A stretch of DNA of 64,000 bases, taken from the NCBI GenBank assembly GCA_958450325.1, contig OY288243.1, forward strand, positions 45,772,878-45,836,877, written 5' to 3'. How positions within the stretch are numbered: the stretch's first letter is position 1; the number at the start of each line of letters is the position of its first letter. Source of the stretch: Agrostemma githago. Its lineage: Eukaryota > Streptophyta > Magnoliopsida > Caryophyllales > Caryophyllaceae. Below the pieces are notes generated by a model that was given only the letters and a program-made list of their open reading frames with translations, had not been told where the DNA came from and searched no databases. This document shows, one piece after another, positions 33,956-45,637 of the stretch. The position numbers were made by a program, and so were the translations under genes.

Positions 33956-34050
33956 CCCTCTCCTTGCTTCATAAATTCTCACAATTCCCACAATTCCTTA
34001 AAGAAAAGAATAAACCCTGAAAAATTTATTCTTTCTTTTAGCAATTAATT

Positions 34051-35746
34051 ATGGGGATCGATCGATTAGTTGGAATGCTGCATGAATGGTCCAAGTATTT
34101 CAGAGATGCCGATAGGGCTATCCTGAATCGGAACGGCGTTACTCAATTGTCCGTGATCCGTCAAATGCAAGTAGACCGTCACTTCTTGGATGCTTGCCTG
34201 TCCTATTGGGACGATACCTATCATGTATTTGGTTTTCCTCGAGGAGAAATTTGCCCTATTCCTGAGGAAATTGCTGCTGCAGGAGGATGGAATCCCATAC
34301 TTCGTCCTGCTATTCCTTTTTCAGTTCCCGACCTAAGGAGGAAGCTACGGGAATTTTTAGGGCTTTCTCATATGGAGGTATCCCGTATGCTAGAAGGGGA
34401 TACCGTTTCCTTGATCGATTTAGCTGAAAAATTTATGAACCCAGATGACGTCCGGGTCAGGCCGGTCCATAGCCGTAGGGCCTTTATTTTTTGTATGCTC
34501 CATGTCTATGCCTTCGAAGGGCATATGAATTTATTATCTTGCATGGGCCACGTTAGACTTTTCACTGTGGCTGATCTGATGGAGACGGAGCATAGCCCGG
34601 CTTGGTTGATTACAGGAGAAATTATCCAGGGTTTGGATAATCGCAAGAGGGATCCGTCGGTCCGGCTGACCGGGAGTACCCGTCCTCTACAGGTATGCCG
34701 TTTTTTGATTTTTTTTCGGCTTTTCCGATTTTTGCGGCTTTTTCCCGATTTTCCCGATTTCTGCGGTTTTCGCGTTTTTTACGTTTTTTTTTGACGCGAT
34801 TTTGACGTTTTTTTGCGATTTTGACGATTTTTAGCGGGTTTTTCAGCTGTGGCTGTTCGAGAGACTATCAATCTTGGATCCTCCCCTAGACGTGAGCCGG
34901 TATCAACCCAGGCAAGTAATGGCGAGGAGACGAGCTATTGCCTTTTCTCGCTTCAATACCCAAAAATACTGGGCTGAGGTGCTATCCTTCCATGGAGGCC
35001 TACTGATCCGCTGGGCCGTGCCATGGTGGCCAATTTACGTTTGGACCGGCTTGGAGTCCCGAGACAGGGCTAGATATCATGTAATCTTATCTTTTAGCCA
35101 GACAATTCACCTCTTTCCCGATCGCATACTTAGGCAATATGGTCGGGTGCAAAGAATCCCGGAAATTGAGGCAGTCGTGAGTGAATCTACTCAGCTGACG
35201 GATGTAATGTGTGACACCTGGATGCAAAGGTGGTATACACGAGCTATTTGGCCCGTTCCTAGAAATCCTCATTCGATTTGGGTAACTGACTCTTATGTGA
35301 GATGGACAAGAGCTGATTCAGCTAAAACCCGAGCTGCCTTGAAGACTGACGAGGCCTATGACCTGTTACGCCGGGAGCATGCTAAAGATAATAGGAGCTT
35401 CTTTGCCGAAGAAGCTACTCCGACAGGTCAGAAAGGGAGATCTAGGACTCAGACTGAAGGGTCCAGTACTAAGGGTGCATGGGGGAAAGTGATCCCCCAG
35501 ACGGAATTAGAAAGGAGACTAGGGCCAAAGATGGCGGTTAAGGACCGACTTGGTCCTCGAGACAGGCTTCCCGAACCCGTTAGGGCTCGGCTTGGACCGG
35601 TGCAAATGGTGGACGACCCAAAATCGAAGAAGCGGGTTCGAGCTAAAGAAATTCCCCTTGTGATTAGGGAACGTTCGCCCCCACCCCGTCGGCCTCGGGC
35701 TCCACGTGACCCGAAAGATAAGGGGAAAGAAAAAATGTACGAGTAG
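34051..35746 (+). CDS. Element B antisense extra ORF, plant-mobile-domain-like protein, two exons
   Basis: Exon 1 (34051-34692, 214 codons) ends CTACAG before the donor GTATGC. The 154-bp T-rich intron ends TTTTTCAG at 34846. Exon 2 (34847-35746) runs to TAG, giving 513 residues with no internal stop. The N-terminal part resembles the plant mobile domain (segments HFLDACLSYWDDTYHVFGF and IPEEIAAAGGWNP). The middle part is Trp/Arg-rich, and the tail is basic and proline-rich (about 140 residues), suggesting nucleic-acid binding. It lies between integrase and the 3' LTR in antisense, with its own TATA box. It remains open although gag-pol of the same copy has several stops. The function is unknown. 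PMD families have been linked to transposon-related and silencing proteins. Confidence 0.78.
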
Positions 35747-36135
35747 TCTCCTAAATTTATTATTTAAGTATTACTACTATTTTTGAGGTGTGATTTTGTT
35801 TGTGTTTTTTTTTGTGATGTATTTTTTGAAATTCCCGAGTTTATCGGTTTTTCTTAAATAATAAAAAGACATATTAGTGAATACCGTTCCCGTCTTTTTC
35901 GTTATTGCAATGGTTGTACCCTTTTGAGGGGTTGCCTACGTATCCAAAATTAATGGAATCAAACCTTCCGTAGTTCAGAAGTATTTTTGCAATTTTTCGA
36001 AATACATCAAGATTATTAATTCGAGATGTGCGACGGTAGGATAAATAATCCTAGCTTATTGACTTGCTTAAAATTTTTGAAAATTCATAAAAAAGACAAT
36101 TTTTATAAATTTTGCAAATGACATTGAGATAGGGT

Positions 36136-39100
36136 TTATGGATAGTAACGCTTCAGCTGCTCCAAGTTTGTTGGGTTGACGAACTCGTTCCCGTCCAAGT
36201 CTGTTAGCATTACAGCTCCTCCCGAAAGATTTTTCTTCACTAAATATGGCCCAGCCCAATTGGGTTTGAATTTCCCCCTTGGGTCAACAGGTAGTAAAGC
36301 TCGAACAGATTTTAGGACTAGATCGCCCTCTTTGATGTTCCTGGGCCTAACCCTTTCGTTAAAAGCCCGTTGGATCCTTTTCTGATATATCTGAATATTA
36401 TTCAGAGCTCGGGACCGCCGTTCGTCTAAGAGGACTAGTGAGTCATATCGGGCTTGGACCCAATCTGCTTCAGGTACCTGGCTGTCGAGCAGAATCCTAA
36501 GGGATGGTACTTCTAGCTCGACTGGCTGGACTGCTTCCATTCCGTATGTCAGATAGTATGGAGTTGCTCCGGATGCAGTTCGAATTGATGTCCGATATCC
36601 CCATAAGAGAAAGGGTATCTTGTCGGGCCAGTCCCGGTAATTCTCAGCCATCTTTTTAAGAATGGTGACAATTGTCTTATTGGCCGCCTCCACCGCTCCA
36701 TTTGTTTAAGGATGGTAAGGTGACGATATATGCCTTTGGATCTTGTACTTTTCCAGCAAAGTGGCAGTTTTAGCTTGGAAATGGGTCCCGTGATCACTGA
36801 TGAACTCGTGCGGAATCCCGTATCGACATATAATTTTGTTTTGGATGAATTTAGCCACATGTTTGGCATTCAAGATCCGGTATGACTCGGCTTCGACCCA
36901 TTTAGTGAAATAGTCGATAGCCACTAGGATGAAACAGTGACCTCCCGTCCCGGAAGGATTCACTTTCCCGATTATATCAATTCCCCATGTTGAGAACGGC
37001 CATGGTGACGTCATTGTATATAATAGGGATGAAGGCATATGTTGTACATTGGCGAAAATCTGACAGTTGTGGCAGTGTTTGACATATAACTGACAGTCAG
37101 TTTCCATGCTATTCCGGTAATAACCGAGCCTCGTGATTTTCCGGGCCAACATATGGGCGTTCATGTGTGGACCGTTTTCACCATCATGTACCTCGGCCAT
37201 GACTCTTTCGGCTCGAGTTTTGTCAATGCATAGAAGTAAAGCCCCCTGTGCTGTCTTCTTATATAACTGTCCATCGTCTGTGCGGATGAACTGGGTTGCC
37301 CATCTTCGTAGAGCTTTCTTGGCCGGGTTTTCAGCTCCCGGAGGATATTCACCTGACGTTAAGTAGGTTAGAACAGCCTGATACCAAGGTTCTGGATCAG
37401 TTATTTCAATATCTTGGATAGCGTGGATGTATGCTGGCTCAGACCGTCTTTCGACGCAAATGGGCATGCTGGTTAGATGTGCTGGGATATTCAGTAAAGA
37501 TGCTAATTTTGAGAGAGCATCTTCAAACTGGTTTTCTTCCCGAGGCAGATAAATGTACTCCACTTTTTGGAATTGTTTTTCGAGAACACTTACTCGTGCT
37601 TGGTAAGCCACGAGATTTGCGTTCCGAGTCTTCCATTTTTGTAAGGTTTGATTTATGACTAACGATGAGTCACCGTGGACCCGGAGGTTTGTTACTCCTA
37701 AATCAGCGGCGGCTTGCAGTCCGTGAATGCATGCTTCGTATTCGGCTGCGTTGTTAGTCACGTCAAAATCTAGCTTGATGGACAACGGGGTGTGTTCCCC
37801 TTGTGGTGAGATTAGCAAGATCCCGACACCAAATCCTCGGAAGTTGGACGCTCCGTCGAAATACAGATCCCATGTGTTGGTGTTGGTATGGAATATGTCT
37901 TCATCTGGGAAGGCCCAAGTATCGGTGTGTTCTTCCTCGGATACCGGACTATCGGCGAGGAATTCTGCTACTACCCGGCCCTTGATGGCTTTTAAAGGTA
38001 CGAACTTGAGGTCGAACTCGGCTAGCATTAAAGTCCATCTGGATATACGGCCGTTGAGGATGGGCTTTTCGAACAGATACTTGATTGGATCCATTTTGGA
38101 TAACACGTGTACCTCGTGGCTAAGCATGTAGTGTCGGAGCTTTTTAGTGGCCCATACTAAAGCTAGACACGTCTTTTCGAGCATTGTGTACTTGCATTCG
38201 TATTCCAAGAACTTTTTACTGATGTAGTAAATAGCCTGTTCTTCGGAATCGACCGTCTGGGCTAGCATAGCGCCCATGGCCGTCTCGGTCGTTATCAAGT
38301 ATAATGACAGAGGCAAACCGTGCTAAGGTGGCATTAACACCGGTGGAGAGGATAGAATTTCCTTGATCTTATCGTAAGCCATTTGACATTTGTCGTCCCA
38401 TAGTGTTCGTTCTCCTATCTTCAGTTTCTTGAAAATGGGCTCACATACCATGGTTAGCTTTGAAATGAACCGGCTTATATATTGGACTTTCCCGAGAAAC
38501 CCCCTTATCTCCTTTTCGGTTTTAGGCGGTTGCATTTCGGTTATGGCCTTTATCTTTGCTGGGTCAACTTCGATGCCACGTTGGCTGACAATGTGGTCCA
38601 GTAGCTTGCCCGATGTTACCTCGAAACTGCATTTTTGAGGGTTTAACCTCATGTTGTACTTGCGTAGTCGGGTGAAGAACTTCCTTAGGGCTGCAATGTG
38701 TCCGTTTCGGTCCTTGGATTTGACAATCATGTCGTCGACGTAGACCTCTACCTCCTTATGCATCATGTCATGCAATAAAGTGGTGGCGGTTCGTTGATAA
38801 GTGGCACCAGCGTTAATAAGTCCAAATGGCATCACGGTGTAGCAGTAAGTCCCCCAAGGTGTGATGAAGGTGGTCTTACCCATGTCTTCTTCCGCCATTT
38901 CGATCTGATTATATCCGGCATACCCGTCCATGAATGATAGGAGGGCATGGTCGGCCGTGTTATCCACCAATATGTCGATGTGTGGCAACGGAAAATCGTC
39001 TTTTGGGCTGGCCTTATTAAGGTCCCGAAAATCTACACATACTCGGACTTTGCCATCCTTTTTGGGTACTGGTACTATGTTTGCAACCCAGTCTGGCTAT

Positions 39101-39399
39101 TCAGACACTTGAATAAAGCCCGCTTTGGATTGCTTATCAACTTCTTCCTTGACTTTGAGAGACCATTCGGGCCTCATTCTTCGGAGTTTCTGTTTTACCG
39201 GCTTGTACCCGTCTTTGATGGGTATTCGGTGTTCAGCTATCTCCCGGTCTATTCCCGGCATGTCCTTGGAGGACCAGGCAAAGACGTCTTTGAATTCCTG
39301 GAGGAGATCTGTGAATTGTTGTTTCTCCTCGAGATCTAAAGATAGGCCCAACTTAAGCATCTGAGGTTCTAAAGGGGTTCCTACGTTGATGGAATCGGT
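36136..39399 (-). pseudogene. Element B pol: RT, RNase H, second RNase H, integrase, with stops
   Basis: The region reads RT (YVDD at 38731-38742), RNase H, archaeal-type RNase H (YFDGASN, NNAAEYEACIHGLQ) and integrase (GIDIIG, FISDHGTHF, GAVEAANKT), ending at TAA 36136. In-frame stops lie near 39096 (TAG for Tyr), 38319 and 36704 (Gln codon to TAA). Motifs are otherwise intact and the frame is kept across the 9731-equivalent site, where A has a deletion. It is defective as it stands. The sequence is very close to A's pol, so A and B are subfamilies of one family. Confidence 0.88.
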
Positions 39400-42107
39400 T
39401 TCTTCGATTACCGGATCTCGGGATTCCCTTTGCTTAAGTTGCTCGATTAGATGCGGAAGAAATGGTACCTGTTCATCGGGTTTCTCAATGTCATTCCAAG
39501 TAATATTTTTGAAAATATTTTGAAAATAAGCCAAGTCGTAAGCAGAACGGTTATCGTTATTATTGATAGTGAATTTTGAAAAGAGCTCGAAGAGAGCTGC
39601 CATCTGATCGTTGGTCAGAGGCGGGATAGGGAGAGCCCTCGGGACAAACTCCGGGGCTCCCAATGGTGTGGCTAAAGAAGGGAGAGGGGTTACAGACTCG
39701 ATCCTAGTACTGGACCCTCTAGACTTTGACTCAGACTCCGACTCTGACTCTGACTCGGACTCAGATTCGGATTCGATAGCATGCATATCTCCTTCACCAG
39801 TAGTTAGCTTGTAGACTCGACCCTGACTGTCGGTCAATTTAGTTGTCTTCCTCCAAGCTCTCTTCCCAGTGTTGGCACCAACTTCAGAGATCAGCTTGGT
39901 TGGATCAAACCTGCTCCTGCGGAGAATCAAGCTGACTAACTCCTGTTTAGGGGTCGGGACGACCTTGTCTTCTCCGAAGAGTTGTCCTAGAATGGGCTCA
40001 GTATTGTTTGTGCCCTCCTTTGATTCGGCCTGGATAAGGGCGAAGATGTCATCTGGGATGAAGTTGCAATCCCGAGCCAGTTTGGTCCCGGGATATGAGA
40101 TGGTGGGCTGATAGAGGCCCGTTTGAATAACTCCGAACACCGGGGTGACGAACGTGACCGTCTTGGTTTGGTCCGTGTATCAGGGCACCATGGTGTAGCC
40201 TAGACCGAGGCGAGATTGTCCGTTGTTCGGGGTTTCGATAATTTTCCCGGGTGGAAGATAGGGCCTTGATGTGATTCCCGGTAGACAACCCAGATTCTGT
40301 AGCATCGTATCGATGCTAGTAGTGAAGTATGGCCGGAAAAGGTATTCTTCCTCGATCATTCCCGCGAAGTTGAATCCTCGTGGGTCCGCTGAGCCTGCCG
40401 TGTTGCAGCTTGACACGGTTATGGGAGTAGCTTCAAGAGTGACGATCCCATCTTGTAAAGGTAGCTTGACCTTCCTGTGAAGATTGGAAGACACGGCTTT
40501 GACCGCGTGAATCCATGGTCTCCCAAGTAGCAGATTGAAATATGAAGTGACATCGATCACTTGGAATTCTAACTCCTTCTCGATTGGGCATGTTATGATT
40601 GTTAGTTTAACGACCCCAGCAACCGATTTTGGGCTCCCATCAAAAGCCTGGATAGTTTGCGCAGTCGGAAGGTAGTCAACCTTGGTAATGCCGAGGGCTC
40701 CCATCAAAAGCCTTGGCTATCCTTAAGGGAAGGATGTTTACTGCGGACCCGTCATCAATCAAGGTCATCGGGAGATACTTGTTGCGGCAGATCAACGTGA
40801 TGTATAGGGCCAAGTTATGGGTGGTCCCGAAAGGTGGAAGGTCCGACTCGGAGAAGGTGATAAGTGGGCCTTCTCGTTTAGACTTGTCCTTGAGGTGTGG
40901 CAAGATTGTGGCTACCATCTCGGTGGGGGTAACCGATGAGTCGACCTTGATTTCATCAAGGGCCCTAGCAAGTGCTGCCCGATGCTCTTGTGAACTAACC
41001 AAAAGCTGCCATATAGTAATATCAGTTCGGACTCTCTTTAGTTGTCTGACTAGGGCCGTGTTAGCGTTTGGCTCTTCGGGAGCGAGTTCCGTCCTGGAAG
41101 GTTCAGTGACGGTTTCCGGAGTGGTGAGACTGGCCGTGATGGTGTGTGAACCGGCCAGAGCTCTGTCTTTGGCTTTCCGGATTTCTTCGATGGTGACGGG
41201 GACAGCTTCCTCTTTGGCCAAGTAAACATCATCTTCATCGTCATTCCATATCCCGTTGTTTTGGGAAATGAAAGGGGAAATGAGATGAGAGCAGTCAACT
41301 ACCTCTCTAGTAAAAATGGCGTGAGTAACAAGAGGATTATTTTTGTTACTTGGCTTGTCACTGGGTAGTGGTATCTTGCCACTTTCGATCAGATCTTGAA
41401 TAAGATGCTTCAATTTCCAGCATTTCTCCGTGTCATGCCCGTTGCCTTGGTGATAATGGCAATAGGCCTGAATGTTGTAGCTTTTGGATCGCTTTTCCAC
41501 GGGAACCTCCGGAATTGGGCCTATCGGTTGGATTAGGCCTTTCGAAGATAGCCTTTGTAAGGCATTAGCATAGGTTGTCCCTATGTCGGTGAATACCCGA
41601 TTTGGAGTATTCTTTTTGGTCGAGGTGTCCAGTGACTTAACCTCGTCGAAGATGCTTCGGGCCGCCGTTGTGGTTGCGGGCTTGCTGGAGGATGAACTGG
41701 CTCCTTGATACCCCTAGGTAGAGGCCTTAGTAAGGTTCTCTATCCTTAGATCATCTTCGATTCTAGTACCCATTTCGGTCAAAGTGGCGAAGTCGGGTAT
41801 GATGGCGTACCTGAGATGGACTCGGTAAGCGGGGAGGAGGTTTTTTACAAAGGCCTCCACTAGCACCTTTTCGGTGGGCTTGTCCACCAGCTTAACACTT
41901 TCGGTCCTCCATCTTTGAAGGTATTTGGTGAAACCCTCCTTAGGCTCTTGGGCCATAACTTCCAGAGTACGTATGGTAGTCTGGATTTTAGCATTATCCG
42001 CGTAGTTTCGCGCGAATTCCATTGCAACATCGTCCCAGGTTTTGTATTTCTTGGGATCAAGCCTGTAGTACCAGGCTTTCGGGTTTTTCTCCAGAGAGGA
42101 AGCAAAG
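39400..42107 (-). pseudogene. Element B gag (second part) and protease, with stops
   Basis: Gag resumes at 42107 directly after the nested insertion with the segment SSLEKNPKAWYYRLD. The finger CHYHQGNGHDTEKCWKLK (about 41395-41465) keeps all its metal ligands, unlike A. The protease motif LIDDGSAVNILP is at about 40733-40768. An acidic Ser-Glu repeat lies at about 39725-39770. Stops occur near 41715 (TAG) and 40180, and the frame is disturbed near 40700, where a short duplicated-looking segment (ATCAAAAGCCT..., 40638 and 40701) appears. Confidence 0.82.
42103..42107. other. Target-site duplication of the 10.1 kb element, left copy
   Basis: CAAAG precedes the LTR start at 42108. The matching copy is 52230-52234. 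Confidence 0.9.
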
Positions 42108-45100
42108 TGTAACACCCGCTATTTTTCCTAAGCATTTTATTCTTTCTGTTAGGACTTCGCCTTAACTCTGTCACTTTTGGTCTCATATTTTATCATTTTA
42201 CTAAGCTTTATTTTAATTTTTGAGTTTAATAATTTCTATTTTTAATTTTAAAGATTTAAAATTCTTTTAAATCCATTTATTTGGTTTCTTCGTAAACTAA
42301 GTAATTTTTCCGCGAGGAATTCTATTTCTCTCTGAATTGACATTTTTAAGCTTGGATTTAAGTTATTCCTTTTTCCTAAAAATGTTTGAATACGTTTATG
42401 GAATATTTTCTACTAAGATATATTTTAGTTACTAAAAACAAGCCATTTATGATTTTATTACGAAGCTTCGCGAATAATTATTTTCTTACGCGAGGTTTAC
42501 TCGAATTACTTTGAAATGCCTTTAACTATTTTACGATTATACTTTTTATCAACTTATAAATTATTTGAGACTGTTTTCTCACATTTTGGACCGACTAAGC
42601 TCTTGGTCACAAGTTTTATTACATTTTATTTAAATGATTCATTTTATCACATTAAAACGTAATCATAAGATAAATCATTTTCATTCATTGTAGCATTTAT
42701 GTCAAAGCTTTTCTTACTCCCTCTCTTATCCCATTTGACCGGCCAACTTATGGTCTAGGTACACTTTTGTATTCCTTTTTTTTGAAGCCTTGATTTCATC
42801 CTTACCCTCTTTAAGTGTAGTAACATCCATCTCCTCCTTTACTACATTCATTTTTGCATTAACCAAAAATATTCATCACTTTTTCTTCTCTCTTTTGGCT
42901 GTGTACCCTTACCCTCCTTAGGCTGATTTTTGCTCCATTTCAAGTCCCAATCGCATCATTTTTATCGTCATAATAATCCTCTTTCCGATTCCTTCGTTAA
43001 GGTATTAATCGACGTCATTTTCGATCAATTTTTACCTTGATTTTTATTAGTTTTCTCATGGTATTTTTCTGCCATGATTTTCGTGTTGGTAGGATTTTTG
43101 GACGATCCCGAAGCCGACGAATACATCGTTGATTCAGACTTGGAGTAGAGGTAACGTCGATGTTACTCGGTATTTCAAGATTTTAATTGAGTATTTGCAT
43201 GTATATATTTTTATATTTTATTTTGACAATATATGTATGTCACGAATTCTGGAAAATTTTTAAAGTTGAAATTTTGCATGTTTCGATATTTTTATCGCTT
43301 TTACGAGATTAACGATTAAATTGTTATATTAATTTGTAAAATCGTAATAATCGGCCTAAACATGTAATATATATTGATATTCTGGAAAAATGTTGTTTTT
43401 GATGATTTTTAGTAATTTAGTATTTTTTCTGATATTTTTATATCGATTATTGAATTATTATCGTTTTCGAACAAAAACGATTAAAAACCGATTTTTAGTT
43501 CTAGTACTTAAACATTTTATTTTAATCTGATTTTTGACGTGGTGAAACTTTCTGGTGAAATAGAATTTTCTGATGTTTTTCATAATTTTTCGGAATTGTT
43601 AAGTGGATGAATTAATTAATCACTTTAAATCATCGTTTATCGTTAAAACCGTGTTTGTTGTTTAAATTCTCGATTTCTAGTCTTTGGTTTAAATCTGGAA
43701 AAAATTTATGATTCTGATGATTTCATATTAAAATGTATTATTATGATTTTTAGTGCCTTAATAAAATGTTTGGAACGATAGGTTTGTTAATAAAATCGTT
43801 AATTGCGAAAACGGGTTTAAATGACGGTTTTGTTGAAATTTGTTGAATCTGGATTTTGGAAAAATCTGGAAAAAATTATATTCTGTAAAATCAGGATTTT
43901 AAAGTGTAATAATAATTTTTGGATATTAATACTTAAATCGTTTTGTAATTACTATTTTTATTAATCGTTATTGTCGAGATTGGACGATTAACGAGAAAAC
44001 GCTTTAAAAACCGAGTTTTTAGAATTCTGGAAATTTTCTTTTCTGGACAGAATGTCCATAAATATAATTTAACTATTTTACGTAATTTTTGTACTATTTA
44101 TTATAGTCTTTAATTAATAAATATTGATTTCGGACAAGTTGTGATTTATCGCTAAATTGCTTCGTCTTAACTAAAAGAATTATTTTTCCAGCAATTTTGA
44201 AAGTATTTAAATCTGAAACTTTAGGAGTTAAATCATCCCTTAACATACTCTAAATGTATTTGTTGGTTTGATTAAATAAAAGACGTTAAAAGATTTAATT
44301 TGACATTTGTCGTAAAATCCTATTTATAATTTTATCGTCGAAACTAATAATAATTAGGGAATTTTAGCTTTATAACCTTTCGAAAAACACCCTAATTAGT
44401 ATTATTAAATATTTTTAGATGTCTCTAATCATTTTATAACACTTGTACGATATTTTAATAGTTTCATAAAATCAAATGTTATTACTTTAATAATTAATAT
44501 TGTTAAGGCCGAAAGTATTAGTTTTATAAATCTATATCGTTTACTAAAATGTGGTATTAGTATGAACTAATATTTTCACTACTTTGATATGATGCTATTT
44601 TTAGTAAAGTTTCTAAAAATAGAAGTTTCCTAAAATAGAAGTTTCCTAAAATAGAAAGTTTCCTCTTTTAGAATATAAATGTTTACTTCTTTTATCCTCA
44701 TATTGTTTATGATGAATACATCTTTTAAATATCGATAATGGTTTGTTTTGGAGTTATGGAATAAGGACAATTGTGGGTTTAGAGTAATATAGTCTGGGGT
44801 GTACGTTTTGCCATCAACTATAAAGCTGGTGTGTCTATGTTGAGACACATTGGTCGTTGAACTGAGCATGGTTTGTGCTCAGGAGTGTGTATATTTTGAC
44901 CTTAAACTTAGATATCGCATCGTGTAAGTCGCCGTCGGGTTGAACTGGATTACGGTTGGTGTCCAGGAGGGGTGTACATTACTTAAGCCAGGACCTCGCT
45001 GCACGCAGTCCTGTTATAGTTGAGTTGCCTAGTTAGAGACCAAAGTCTAATTTGTTTTGACTAAGTTCTCGAAACTAGTTTTTAGTATTATCCTAGTGAA

Positions 45101-45623
45101 AGTCTAGATTCTACATTAATCCTATCCATAACGCCATTTTGATTATTTTATTTACTATCGATATAAATTGGTGCAGGTTGGCAAATATTTTTATGTTTCT
45201 TCGGAAACCCTTTTGATTATTTTGTTTTACGCTAAAGCTTATTTTAATATGATGTTTTAATGTTTTCCTTTTTACTATTTTTCTATAATAGTAATTACAA
45301 TTTTAAAATCCTGTTATACGGCTGGGAGAACGTTGGCGTTGCTCCCCACTGATTGTGGCTGTTATGTTTTAACATGGCAGGTATACGTGTTCCGGGTGTG
45401 GGCTAGCGAGCAGTGTGGATTCTGCTTTTTTATTTTTATAATTATGTCCTATGGATTGTTCAAACCCCTTCTGTGGATTGTTTTAAATTTTGGCCATTTT
45501 ATTTAAGGCCCATTGTTTGACTTTACCATTTTAATTTTACTAAGACATAGTTACAGTGTGTTTTAATCCCGACTCTACAGTGTTTCCGCCACTGTATCGC
45601 GTTAGATTTTCTAGGGGATTACA
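42108..45623 (+). repeat. LTR of the LARD-like element, left copy
   Basis: The LTR runs from TGTAACACCCGC to GGGGATTACA. It is AT-rich with tandem copies of a TTTCCTAAAATAGAAG-like unit at about 44615-44665. It is homologous to the LTR at 2086-5225 and to the fragment at 5226-5440. Confidence 0.92.
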
Positions 45624-45625
45624 GT

Positions 45626-45637
45626 TGGTATCAGAGC
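45626..45637 (+). other. Primer binding site of the LARD-like element
   Basis: TGGTATCAGAGC lies two bases after the LTR end, as in the Tekay copy. Confidence 0.85.

Noticed and set aside
44630..44869. 79-codon minus ORF repeated at 51236-51475
   Set aside because: It lies in both LTR copies and is identical because the LTRs are young duplicates. It is not a gene family.
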